DNA of 64,000 nt from Terana coerulea (taxonomy: Eukaryota; Basidiomycota; Agaricomycetes; Polyporales; Phanerochaetaceae). Location of the stretch: assembly GCA_024811115.1 (NCBI GenBank), contig JAKOGH010000005.1, positions 496,001 to 560,000 of the forward strand. Reading direction: 5' to 3'. Positions within the stretch are counted from its first letter, which is position 1, and the number at the start of each line of letters is the position of its first letter. The position numbers and the translations under genes were made by a program. Below the pieces are notes generated by a model, which had not been told where the DNA came from, made no database searches, and worked only from the letters and a program-made list of their open reading frames with translations. Shown piece after piece: positions 36,701 to 48,857 of this stretch.

Positions 36701-39700
36701 GCCGACGGCCTTGCACAGCATTTGGAGCGCCTCACGAGTCGTCGGGTCGATCATGTTCGGAGCTGGCTGGACGCCAACACCTCCCGCTTCAAGACCGACA
36801 GTGCCCCTTTCCAAGGTCTATTCCGTGAATTCGAGACGCTGGCCGTTGCTCTGAGGGCCAGCGCTCAGTTGTGTAGGCTTCAATGTACCAATTGCCAGCT
36901 ATCCTGTCTGGACCAAAGGCACCACGAAGGCCCACATGATTGCCATACTTCGCACGAGTGCCCACATCAGTGCTCCTTCCGAGACCAGCATGATTCTACG
37001 GAAGTAATGTGCGGTTTGCGGCGAGTGCTTTTACTTGGATCATGTGATAGCACAAATTGATCTGTTATGATTTAGTGCTGGACATGATGGAGAGCATATG
37101 TGCGTACCCGTCCGCTCCACATCTATGCTACTCATTAACCATTGGCTCAGTTGCAACATATCAGTCCACCGTTGTGGGCAGCCCTGTCGCTTGCGTGGAA
37201 AAGGCGGATGTTTGGAATACTGCTCCAAGGTGAGTATGTTACGTGCCGTGAGAATCGGACTAGAAGGGACGTTTTATAGACTGTCGGTCACGACGAGCCT
37301 GAGCATTCATGCCCTGCTTCGGAACATGAATGTGGGATGGTGAGCCAAACGGATTTCCTCCTCCACTTGATCTCAAGTTGACCCGTACAACAGCCGTGCA
37401 AGTTGGCCAGTATCAACCTACCCAACGGCGGGACGTACACATGCCAGGAGGTTTGTCGCAAATCTTGGTATGCTAAATCCCGTTTTTGTGTATGCAAAGG
37501 AAGCGGGGCTTATTAGACCTTCACCAGCGAGGTTCTTCATACGGAGCATGTATGCAAACAGTCGTCGTGTCCACTGTCATGCCAGCTCTGCAAAAGACTC
37601 TGCTCTGATGCGGAGCATCTGCATGCTCTGACGCCCGAAGTACTGCACCTATGCGGGTAAGTTGTCGCAGTGGGCAGATATCCCCGACACAACTTGCTGA
37701 CCGTCTCATAGACAAGAACATGTCTGCCCGTCACTGTGTCAATCACCCGGTATCTGCCGGATCGAAACTACTCCTCAGTCGGTGCAGGCGACGTTCACAG
37801 GCAAGCATGACTCTTTCCTATACACAAAGGTAAGTCGTCACTATGGGTGGGCTGCAGTTGACATCCTGAATTATGGGCACACAAACAGTACACACAAGGT
37901 ATGTTCCACCAAATTTTAGTATAAGGAGCTGCCGTAATTCATATTCCGTTTTTCGCTCAAATCAGAGTCAAGGAGACTGCAATGTGTTGTGCCGATTGCG
38001 CCGGGGTTCACGGAGCATGAGGGGCGGCATCGACATAGCATGGCAGATGACGCATTTCACTTCTGCCAAACTCGGTGAGCTAGATTGTCAGGGGCGACTG
38101 CGGGGCATGCTCAATCAAGTGATGAACTCAGATGCCAGAATTGCGGTTACTTTTGCACTCTGCCTCTCGGTACTTCATCAGCAATTGCATTGATATTCCA
38201 GAAATACTGAAATTATACCCTAGGACACCCGCAAGAGGAGCATAGCACAAGTCATGGGTCGATGTCTCAAACTCGATGGTCCATCGTAGGTGATGATGAG
38301 ACTGTGGTGAATGTGGGAGGACGCAGGTTCGGCACTAATGACGACGGATCGCCGTTCTTGGTGAGTCGGCGTGTCAGAGAGAATCTCGTTCATACTGAAA
38401 CTTGCCCGTATTACTGTAGTGCTCTATGGTCTGTCAAGAGCTCGGCCGCCATGTACACACCGACTACTGCCGGGGCGATCACGGACACGTCAGTGATGAC
38501 CATGACATCCAGCACATCGATGTTCCCATGCTGCCTAATCCGGAAAGACCCAAGGACCACCTTACTCATCGCTTGTACTGGCGTCGGACAGGTATGTCTA
38601 TGCTGTTGATCTATGGGTGATTCTAACTAAGAACTATTGCAGGTTTCAAAGGTCTGTATTTATGACGTAGGCATCCCTAATGAGTTCACTGAACCAATCT
38701 TCCTCATTCAGATCCCTACTCTCAAGAGCAGCAGGCAGATTTTGCCAAGTGGTAAGTCAGTCCGCGTGTATCCCAAGATCAATTACTAACGTTGCTACTA
38801 GTGATGCAGTGTGCACAGGTAGGAGTGATATGCACGGTCATATTGTCAATCGCTCAAGAATGTGCAGGATCTGAACATGAGGCAAATGCGAACGGCCCAG
38901 CAGTGCCATCCAAATGCACGCAGCCAATCTTTCATGCGCCCTTGCCCTTGACGCATCCCACTGGCGGGGTCGGCTACATATCCAACGACGGGCACCACTT
39001 CAGCTGTGACAGTCCCGTTGCTCAGATGCAGGCATTTCACATGTGAGTTCATACTTCCGGTTTGTCCTCAAGCGTGGAATTGAAGTAAATGTTCCTCGCC
39101 CAGAATTTTCGTCATCGACAGGTGAGCATCACAACCTATAGCATAGTGCTAATACTCATTGCACGCTACTGTAGATCCTCATCAATGGCCGATCGGGATC
39201 ATCGCCCGCTCGCTGAGACTCCGGTTGCGTTGCGCATTGCTTCCGCACACAACAACCGGCTGGGCGCTGTATATTCTGCCCTATATGCCTTCTGGACCGC
39301 GCGTATATCGAGCTCGAATGCACAAGTAAGACGCAGAGACGCCTACAGTGTTGCGCTCTTCGAAAGCCGAGTGCAATTTGCCATACAGAACGACTTCTCC
39401 AGTTCTCCTGAAGAGCTGCTCAATAGGCTTTTGCAATACGGCCCATCCGGGGGTACATTGTATGATGCAGCCCTGCGTCACGCTAGATCGTGTATGGAGT
39501 CCCAATGGAGCGCAGATAGGTGCGTTTTCACGAGCTTAGCTGCGCACACGTTTATAAGACTCATCATGGACATGAACTCAGGGCCCCCGTCATTATCTTC
39601 CTTTCCGATGGCGAAGGCAATCTGCACGAGCCGACTATGCGCGATCTCTGTGACCGCTCCGTAGCTCTAGGGTGAGTGGAAAAGTACACATGGGCGGCGC

Positions 39701-40000
39701 ATGCTGGCTAACTGTCTTCTGTTTTAGATGGCCTCTTTCCTTTCACACTGTCGCATTTGGTCCCTACAACCGCGAGCTACACAGAATGACAGATATTGCC
39801 AGGGATGTCGCCGGGGAGGCGCCCGCTGATCCTAGACGGCCAGTCATTGAAAGCTCGTACACAGACGCAGCGGACTCGGTATGTATCCTTATCAAAACAT
39901 CAATACCTGAGCTGAACTTTTGCAGGTTCGCTTAGCTGAGACGTTCCTGGGGATTGCCCGCTCACTGACCAAGCCTCGTGGCGCATTGCTCCGTCTCTAA
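30790..40000 (+). CDS. Giant GTPase / zinc-finger / VWA protein, copy 2 (complete)
   Basis: About 2,400 residues in many exons, ATG 30790 (MPILSQAE, intron after codon 8), TAA at 39998-40000. Order: variable acidic N-terminus; a conserved helical block (AFGRFVNDICPRAYQSMTHV at about 31545); long alpha-helical part to 33510; a beta-rich part with LLPGSKCLLVTVDNSGGDAY (33910) and IIVDDARVRIFSLITQQFR; the GTPase domain with P-loop GEQSVGKS (35408-35431), switch-like RTTEGVWM and DxxG in VVALDFEG; helical linker; a Cys/His-rich zone from about 36860 (CRLQCTNCQLSC, CHTSHECPHQC, RCGQPCRLRGKGGC) resembling NFX1-type fingers; and a C-terminal VWA domain whose MIDAS motif IDRSSSM spans an intron near 39110-39190, with SGGTLYDAAL and FLSDGEGN. 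All joined frames are open. Cellular role unknown; the GTPase is VLIG/GBP-like. Confidence 0.85.
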
Positions 40001-40214
40001 GATTCAGATGCTAGCGCAGCTGCCTCGACCTGCCATGCACATTTGAGCCCACAGATATCTTGTAAATTTCGCTTGCATCTGTTAACACGACTTCACTTTC
40101 TTGCTTAATACAACGTGAGATTAGTTTCAGAGGCAGCTGGTCTGTGTTGTGTAAGTATGTGGGAGCCATAACGGGAAGACCCAAACAAGTGCCACTGCGA
40201 AACGGAACCAGCGT

Positions 40215-40310
40215 CTTCTCTAAATGTTCGTGAGAAAGTATGCAATTCTTGCCGCCGATAACTACAACGACATCACCGGTTTTGAGCTTGTCCAAACGCT
40301 TGGCGCATAC
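40215..40310 (-). repeat. Fragment duplicated from / to 8215-8300
   Basis: On the minus strand this reads as an open peptide from 40295 (MDKLKTGDVVVVIGGKNC) to 40011 (94 aa), antisense to and just downstream of the giant gene. Its first 25 codons match 8222-8300. No family recognised; whether it is translated is unknown. Confidence 0.55.
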
Positions 40311-40394
40311 GCGCTGTAAACGTGGTTGCCCTGTAATATAACATACAAGCTAACTATGAAGAGTAAGAAAGATGAAGATAGAGATGCACGTCAA

Positions 40395-43300
40395 TCACGC
40401 ATGAGCCTCTGCCATAGCGTAAAGCTCGTCCTTGTCCGCGCTCTCCTCGACGAGCGCACGAAGTAAGCCCTGCTCGTTTTGCAATAGCACCTTTGGAGTA
40501 TCATACTCGACGAGACGGCCGGCGTCCAGCACCATCTGCCAATTTCAGTCAGCGCACAAGGCACAGCGGGCGGCGCGGAAAAGCACGTACGATTTTGTCA
40601 TAGTCCATGATGGTCTGCAGACGATGGGCAACGGTGATGACCGTGACGTCGCTCTTGAGCTCGTTGCGCAGCGACGACTGGATCACAGCGTCCGTCTCGT
40701 AGTCAATCGCGGACGTGGCCTCGTCGAGGATGAGCAGCTTGCTCTGGCGCACGATCGCGCGCGCGAGCGCGATGATCTGCCGCTGGCCGACGGACAGGTT
40801 CCCGCCGCCGCTCGCGATCTCGGTGTCGAGCGTGATCCGGTGCTCGTCCGATAACTTCTGCAGAGAGAACAAGCCTGCGGCGCGCAGCGCGTCGTTCAGT
40901 ACCGAGTCGTCATACTGGCTGAACAGATCCAGGTTGTGTCGGAGAGAGCCACTCAAGAGCTCGGGCTATCGACGTTGTTGTGGGTATGGTGGAAACCGGG
41001 CAAACGTAAGCGACTCACTATTTGTGGGATAATCGTAATGTTCGACCGGAAGCGAGTCGAGGTTGAGCGTGCTCGTCGGGAGCCCGTCGTAGACGACATT
41101 GCCCTCGACAAAGATGCAACGAAGTAGCGCCAAGGTGAGCGTCGACTTGCCAGAGCCAGTGCGACCAACGATGCCAACACGTTCGCCTGGTTTGGCGTGG
41201 AAGGAAACCTCTCTGAGGACTTCAGGTCCGTCGGAAGAGTACTTGGCAGACAGTTTCTCGACACGGAGGTCGCCGCTGGCCGGCCAGTATGCGGGCGGGC
41301 TACCGGCAGCCTTGGGCGAGGGCTCCTGGTCGATGTCGATGTATTGCTGAATCCGTTCCAAGCTATTGCCGTTGACTATACATCGCAGTCAGTACGTTGA
41401 TGGTTCGATGCATGCCACTTATAACTTGCCTTCGAACTCGTTGTAAAGGCGAATAAGCCATATGATCAGCTCGCTAGAGGATACTGCAAAACTGTAAGTC
41501 ATAGATGGGGCGCACAGGCCAAACGGACGTACCAGCCATGCTCAGAACGAAGCCAACCATTGATGGGTTGTCCGTAACATTTCCGTATACGAGGTAAAAT
41601 GCGAGAGACACAGTGAACAGCTGGCTAAGTGTGTCCAGACGCATAGAAACCCATCTGTTTACGTTGTAGAAGGACCTGGCAACCTGGACGTAGCGGTCAA
41701 TACGTTTGTGTGTCTCGGTTCTGAACGACTCTTGGGCTGCATAAGCTCTGATTGAAGCTGTGGAGTAAGCGCACTGGTCAGCGTAGCTGATTATAAGTTG
41801 CGTGCGGCCACTTACTAATTCCTGTCATAGTGCTGCCGAACATGCCCAGCACAGGAGCCTTCGCGGTGGACATCTCACGCTTGATAGAGAGCTGCGCCTT
41901 CATGTACACGGTGCCGAGGTAGCATCCGGCAACAGACACGAAGAGGGCGGGCAACAAGAAAACGGGAGTGAAGACGACTACAGAGCCCATCTTGATGACA
42001 ATGCTGTATGCGACCTCAACTGTGACCCTGCTGTCAGACTTGTGGCGAATGACGGCTCACTAGACAATACTTACGAAAATAATACAACGAGTGTGGCACC
42101 TGATCGTCGACGGCTTGTATGTCCTGCGTGCAACGAGCGATGACGCGAGATATGGGAGTCGTGTCCAACCATCTACCTGCACGTCAGTATCTAGAGCGAA
42201 TTCATGTCATCTGGTGACATACCTGAAAGTGCTGTGGAACAATGAAGTCACGAGCTTTGGCGTGTACGGAGCGAGAGGCACGGATGCTTCCGAAAAAGTA
42301 CGCCAACTGGGCGCTGAATTGGGCGAGAACATGGATCGAGCACAATGGCGGCATAAATTCCCAAGCAGCTGGGGCAAAACAGTATACATCAGGTACGGTC
42401 AAGATGGGAAATTGGCGGCACACTTACTAGAGAGCCTTGACGTCGCCGGAGTCATGAAGCGTGTATTGTCTTGCCCAGTAACCCAGCCACCACAGCTCCA
42501 CCACGCGAAGGAGCTCGGCGGAGATGTGACTGCTCAGGTATCCCACCCAGAAGAGAACAGGCCACTTGCCGCTCAACCCCACAAGATACAGCTTGACTGC
42601 CAAAAAAAACTGTAAGTTCTAATCGTACATGGCGTAACCATCGCTCACATGCAGGCCAGCCAACGCGGCCGACGGCAATCTCCTCTGCGACGGTTAGCTT
42701 GCCAGTCTTCTTCGCGTCCTGTGTAGGATCACTTTCGGCTTCAGCAACCTCCTCCTCTGCATTGTCCAGCGCGATAGCCTCCTCTTCGTGCTTGAACTCC
42801 TCAGCAAGCTGCTTGTTTTGCTTCAGTGCCTCGCTGACGGATCCTTGGCTGATGATGTGGCCGTCCGCCAGCGAGACGACGAAGTCAGCAATGGGGCTTG
42901 CTATTGCGACGTTGTGTGTCTAGGAAGAGGTCATGTCATTTGACTAAATGACAAGAATACATACAAGCTACTCACTATAAGGAGAACAGTACGACCACGA
43001 ATCAGGTCACCCTTGAAGCACTTGTTGACGATCCAGCGTGAGGTGTGGACATCCAAGGCGGCGAGGACATCGTCGAGCAGCAGGGTCTTGGCAGAAGAGT
43101 ACACTGCACGTGCGAGCGTGATACGAGCCTTCTGTCCACCACTGAAAGCCATATGAGATGAGCACATACAGTACGAGAGCGTCACGCTTCATCGCGCACC
43201 TGAGGGTCAATCCCTTCTCACCAATCTCCGTAGCGTCACCAGCCTCAAACAGGCTGATGTCCCGGGTAAGTCCACACTGGTAGATGACTAGCGCTCCGTC

Positions 43301-46300
43301 AGCCCAGTCCACACACCCGCATACACCCAGTCAACTCACCCTTCTTGTACCTCTGCTCATCGAACGGCGCACCAAACAGAATGTTCTCCTTGATCGTCTC
43401 GTTCTGAACCCAGCTCTCCTGTGCAGCGTACGCTACACCACCTTCCCTGTCCAAGCTCACCCACGAGTCGGGGCCGAGCGGGATGTAGTGCATTTCGCCA
43501 AGGAGGGCCATAAGCACGGAGGTCTTGCCTGAGCCAGTAGGGCCGATGATAAGATTGAACGCGCCCTTCTTGAACGTGGCGGTATCATCGATGCGCAGGC
43601 GGAAGGTTTGGCGGGAGGGAGTCAAGGTGCCGTCGTCCTTTTCGTTCGACCAGGAGAAGTTAGCGCGTCCGAAGCCGATCTCACCTGCATGCACGGCAGA
43701 TGAGTCGACAATGACTTCTTCGGCGGAGGTCTCGGCGAAGGCGTCAAGAAGCTCGGTCTATGGTGATGTTTAGTAGAGCGTTTTGGTGGAATATCAGTGC
43801 ATGAACGTACGTTGCGCAGGAAGTCCGCCAGACGACCCAAAGAGACATTGGCAGTAATCATTCCGGGGACCATGTACACGACCCGTTGCATTTGCAACCG
43901 AAGCATCTCAAACGAGGTCATAGACGAGAAGACGATGGCAGCGGACAGCTCCTTCTTCATAACCAGCGTCTACAGCCTTGGTGTCAGCCCCACTTTCACA
44001 CCGACACAAGAGAACACTCACATAGACGGCATACGTGACCACCATATGCGCAAGCGGGATGATATAGCTACCAGCACCGATTAGTCAGACTCCACGCACA
44101 CAGAGAACTTCGCCCTCACTTGATACAGTCGTTCATCATGTTAAGCACCTTTCCCCGAATAATGAATTTCAGCTCATGCTCGCGCTTCTCCGAGACAGTG
44201 TCGCCAACGCGACCCTCCCAACCGAAGAGCTTAATCATGCGCAGAACGTTCATGACCTCCGTGACTGCCTGCACGCGTCCATCCGTCGCCTTCATCTTCT
44301 CCTTCTGCACACCGTTCAACAGTGTTGCGATCCGCGCGGGCACGGGAATGAGCGCGAGCATGACGGCCAGGCCGACGAACGAGCTCCAGCCGAGCACGGT
44401 GTACAAGAACCACATGTTGAGCGCAGAATTGAGCGGGACGTTGAGGACGACGAACAGGAAATCGCTCCCGTTCTGAATGTTGGTCAGGTCGCTCGTTACG
44501 AGGTTGTTGATCTTGCCCGTGAGGTTTTTGCTGCTATCCGTGTCCCCCTCTCCCTTGTTCTTCTTGTCGTCTGTCTTGTCAGTGCCCTTCGCCGCGGTTG
44601 GCGAAGCGGCGGTGGCTGTCGAGCTCGTACCGGCGCTGTCGGCAGGGGAAGTCGACGTGCTTCGATTCGTATGCGAGTGCAAGGTCGCCTCGTCTTCCTC
44701 TCCATCGGCGCCCTCGGTCAAAGAAGCGCTGTCGAGCGTAGCTGCATCTTTCCCATCGCTCTCCGTTGAGCCAGTTGTGTTAGCCTCGCTGTTCTTCTCC
44801 TTGGCCGTATCAGCCTTCAGGCGGATGCGCAGCGCGTGATCGAAAACGAGGCTAGTGATGAAGCTCTCCATACGAACACGAGTGGCGGTCTGCGAACGTA
44901 CGTGAGAGGATCGGAAATGTATGAGAATGTTGAACGTACAGCAATGAAGATATAGAGCTGGAAGCAGATGGATTCAACTAGAGGCCCCAGGCCAAGCCAG
45001 AGAATCCACACCCAGGGCTTCACCAACGACTCTTCACCACGGCCGCGCGATTCTAGATACCTGCACACCGGCCATTAGCATAATATCGCGCTACGGAAAA
45101 GCGGCACCTCACAAGAGTAGCCTGTTAGTGCCTACTGGTCTTGTCATTTGCGCCGCGGCCTACGGAATCATGAGCATTGCGCCCGTGCGCAGATAATTCA
45201 AGTGGAAAACGCACATAGATTATTATAATGACGACTTCGTAGATCAGAACACGTCTCAATACCAGCGCCAGCCCAATAAAGAGATGTCGCTTCTTGGCAC
45301 CGGAGAAGGGGTCGAGGCGCTGTATATTGTTTGTTCAGTAGAGTTTGTAGTCCAGTAGGTGCATCACATACAGGGTATGCCTGTTTGATGAGGTTCTTAG
45401 CTTCATCGTAGTCACACAGCGGCGGCAGCTCGCTGGGCGGAAGGTGCTTCATGCGGTAGGCCTTCCAAATCAAAGGCTCAAGCCAGAGGTACGTGAGGAA
45501 CACAAAGATCGATGCCGTCTGCTCAGGATTGAGTTGAGCCATAGGATGCTACGGGTAGGACACGTATGTTAGTCATGCTGTTATGTCTGGGAATTCTCGA
45601 GTACTTACAGCCGGGTCGTATGGGATATATGGGTACGGCTCGAATAGGGGTTCCAGCACGGCAACGAAGCCTGCCAGCGCGATTTTGTACCACAAGAGCT
45701 GGCCTTCATCGCTGTCTTTGGGATGCAACGTGAACGTCATGAGCGGCCAGATGTCACGGTAAGCGTAGACGGCGAGCACGGAAAGAGTTACGATCGAAAG
45801 GTGCAAGGAGAGTACCAGGCCTTTGCGAGCCGGCGCAAAGGCGTTGAGCAGTGCGAGGATGGACGCATACCCCTGGCGTTACAAAGCACGTCAGACAAGG
45901 ATTCTCGTGAGCGGAAGGTGGTGCTTACAAGCACAGCAATTTGAGCGACGTGAATCCCGCTCCACGGAGAGCTCAAAGCTGTGAAGACTTGCAGACCGAA
46001 TAAGCCCAACACGCCCGCCAGCCGAGCAAACTTGAACGCGAAGATAGTCGCGCTACCGACTCGCTCGAATAAAGGCCCTTTGACGCATTCATCCTCGGAT
46101 ACATCGCTTTTTCCGCGCAACTTTTGAACGGGTTTCGACTCCCATATAGCATGCAGCCCAATAGCGAGTATGGAAGCCGCAGCAACATACGCAGGCCAAA
46201 TGCGTTGGTCAAGCCAGACGCTGATGGTGGTTCTCGATCAGCTTCGCTTCTCTATACGAGCGCTCAATGTTTTACGCACCTTTCACTTTTATAATCGCCG

Positions 46301-46353
46301 TCCTCTCCGAACACAGTAGCCAGCACGACCTGCTGTTCCCCGCTGGGGTTCAT
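40395..46353 (-). CDS. ABCC-type (MRP/YBT1-like) full ABC transporter
   Basis: Starts at 46353 (MNPSGEQQVVLATVFGEDGD, donor right after) and stops with TGA at 40395-40397. Order: N-terminal membrane segments (TMD0, 46230-45580), linker with MAQLNPEQTASIFVFLTYLW, TMD1, NBD1 (Walker A GPTGSGKTS near 43530, signature SGGQKARITLARAVY, Walker B LLLDDVLAALD), TMD2, NBD2 (Walker A GRTGSGKST near 41150, signature LSVGQRQIIALARA, Walker B LLILDEATSAID). NBD1 has D where NBD2 has the catalytic E, the usual ABCC asymmetry. A hydrophilic Ser/Thr/Asp/Lys-rich insert of about 100 residues interrupts TMD1 between FDHALRIRLKAD and GKINNLVTSDLTNI (about 44820-44510), as in fungal vacuolar YBT1/BPT1-type pumps. 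Expected role: ATP-driven export or vacuolar uptake of glutathione conjugates or organic anions. Confidence 0.93.
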
Positions 46354-47722
46354 GGTCGTCGTTGGCAGGAGGAAGGATGACTCCAGCTCGAGCTCGTCAG
46401 CCTATTTAATGGACGCGCATTGAACGCGCATGCTATCGAAAGCCAGGATTGGTGAACTCTGGTCTGACCAGACCGCGTGTTGCGTCTGATCCGCGGCACA
46501 GCCTCAAGACGAATATTCCCACTAGGCTTCGGGTCCCCTCTCCTGGCTTCTGGTGTTCCTGGGAACGGAGTAGACCCCCAGACATACTGTATAACCACCG
46601 ATGGCAGTCAACTTGAATTGTCTCGAAGAAAGATCACCCAAGAGTGGCGACCAGCGAAGTTATAGCAATCAACGACATTCTTCGCGAAAGCTGTGTCTCT
46701 CTGCTCGCATCTTCACGTCCATTCGTCCGTGCCTTGACCACATCTGCAACTGTGGAAATGAAGTGTTCGCCCGTGGGATACCGAGCGCTGGCGACTGATA
46801 TACATACAACACATCACAACGTGTATTCCTCATTGTGTGGCGGAGCGTGCTTCTGCCGACCCACTTCCTACATACAGTCGTGTAGATGAGCGCGGGGCGG
46901 CCTCAATCCGAATCTTCACATGAAAGAGATGACTTACGGTGTACTGCCCTATCCATAGTCAACACAAGTCCAACATCGCAGCGCTCTCAATCAGTATCAT
47001 GTGTGCGCCCGTCAGCATAATCTTCATTGAATCAATTTTAGCAGCGCAGGTGGGCGGATTCACTCCCACTGAGGATCAGGAAGACGTATAACTGCTTATG
47101 CGGTGTGACTAAAGATGGTGAAATTCAGCGAAGCTGGGGGAATAGCACCGCGTAGGAAACACACTGCTAAGGATTCCCCTGGTTCCAGCATTTGATAGCG
47201 TACGAAGCATTTTGCTCTACGCCATAGATCTTGTGCTTCTGCTCATCGCGCCTGCAAGTCAAATATATGCCGCGTCGCTTGTGCCGTTGTTTTCGCGCTC
47301 ATCCTCCTACGCTTCCGCGCTCATCCTCCCGGTAGGGAATGATTCCACAGCGCAGAAACTGTGCACGCACTGCTGTGAGCTAGCGAGATGTATGCGATGA
47401 AAAGGAGAGCCTTGGGCTTACCGTTTGCGCGGCGACAGGAGCTCCTGAGGATCGCCGCCCCAGCTAAGCCCTCCATGGTGTAAAGCAAACTGCAGTCGAC
47501 CGCGGTAGCGAGTGTATTGGTTCGACAGTAATAGACGTGTGTCCTGGCGTAGTCCCGGGTAAGTACCTCCAAACTGAGTTCATGTGGAAGGGGAACTTGA
47601 GTGACTGTGTAACCCCGTTCCTGGGTTACAACTGGAAGCTTACATAATCACAGCCAGCCCGAACTGAGCTTGAGCTTGTCGAGGAAACGCTTTGTCATTC
47701 TGTACAACATCCCACAAGTCCC
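46354..47722. promoter_or_regulatory. Divergent intergenic region between ABC transporter and CCDC97-like gene
   Basis: 1.4 kb of non-coding sequence that must contain both promoters. No conserved ORF, RNA gene or repeat was recognised in it. Confidence 0.4.
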
Positions 47723-48518
47723 ATGGCGAGTGCAGCAGAGCCCGCGCCCTACGTTGGCGTGGTCCTCGACTACCTCGACCTCCCGCACGACTACGCGCCC
47801 TCGCCGTCCGCGGCGCCCGCCGCCTTCCTCCAGCGGCACCTGCGCAGCCTCCCCAAGGACCTCCTGCGGCTCTTCACGCCGCACCTCCCGCCCAAGGCAC
47901 GCACGGTGCTGCCTGCCGTGCGCAACCGTCGCCTGCGCTACTTCGACTCTGACGCGGCGCCCGAGTTCAGAATGCCGATCGCGCGGCTGACGTGGCCCGC
48001 GCTGTGGATGGGTGGGCAGAGCGGCGGCGGCAGCAGCGACGCGGCACGGCAGGCGGCGCGGGAGGCGGCGGAGGAGGAGCGCGCGTGGGCGGACGCGGAG
48101 TTCGTCGGCGGGCGCCGCGTCGGGAAGCTCGGCGGGCTGCTGGGCGGGTACGCAGAGGAGCGCGAGGCGGAGCGTGCGCGCGATGCGCGGCGGCAACAGA
48201 GGGAGGCGGAGGAGGCGCTGCCTGAGGAGGATGAGGATACGGACGATGAGGAGGTGGCGGCGCTGCCGGAGGAGGAGGTGTCGCCCAAGGAGGCGGAGGC
48301 GTTGTTCCTGCGGCGGCTGAAGGAGCGATATATCTATGGCCTGCTGGACGTGAGTTCTGTGCGAGAGACGTATCTCGGCTAGTGTGTTGACGATGCCACT
48401 CTTGCAGACGGTGGACTACGACATGGTGGACTGGGACGACAAATGGGATCCAGACGTCGGGCGAGACGAGGAGGAACGGTGGTTTGACGAAGAGGAAGAG
48501 AGTGCGGCGGCTGAGTGA
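47723..48518 (+). CDS. CCDC97-like protein (DUF2052 C-terminal domain)
   Basis: Two exons, ATG 47723 (MASAAEPAPYVG), TGA 48516-48518, about 245 residues. The intron (GTGAGT to TTGCAG, about 48350-48409) splits GLLD from TVDYDMVDWDDKWDPD. The C-terminal block FLRRLKERYIYGLLD-TVDYDMVDWDDKWDPD-ERWFDEEEE is characteristic of the CCDC97 C-terminal domain, in which an F-L-x-R-M repeat is followed by an acidic Tyr/Asp segment. The middle is a charged Arg/Ala/Glu coiled-coil-like stretch. Human CCDC97 is associated with the SF3b part of the U2 snRNP; a splicing-related role here is inference. Very GC-rich, which creates long spurious ORFs in other frames. Confidence 0.8.
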
Positions 48519-48857
48519 AGGCTACTAACTACATGCCCGCCCATGAAAACACCATACGTTCACGGCCAATTTCACCTTCGGTACCTGACTACTTATCATG
48601 GCATAGTGCTATTTTTGCAGCCTGCCGACGACCTTGTCTCTATTCTAAGTAATTGACCCGGCGTCTACGGAAACGCCACAAAGCCGGCAGTGCAACCAAC
48701 TGATTTCGCTGCGGGTGGGATCAAAGCCACGCTTGCCCTCTCCCTCCTCCCTCCTCTCCATCCCTTTCACGCGGAAATTCCGCCACCGGTCGTTAGCCTT
48801 CCTTGAGGCTCGCCGTGCCATTCATTCGCTTGCTCGCATAGGCAACACTCTTTCGCC

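Noticed and set aside
40011..40295. 94-codon minus-strand ORF as a confident gene
   Set aside because: Open and partly duplicated at 8222, but no family, neighbouring exon or promoter could be recognised; kept as a repeat and a finding only.
42091..42615. 174-codon plus-strand ORF
   Set aside because: Lies antisense to the second membrane domain of the ABC transporter, whose minus-strand reading is clearly conserved.
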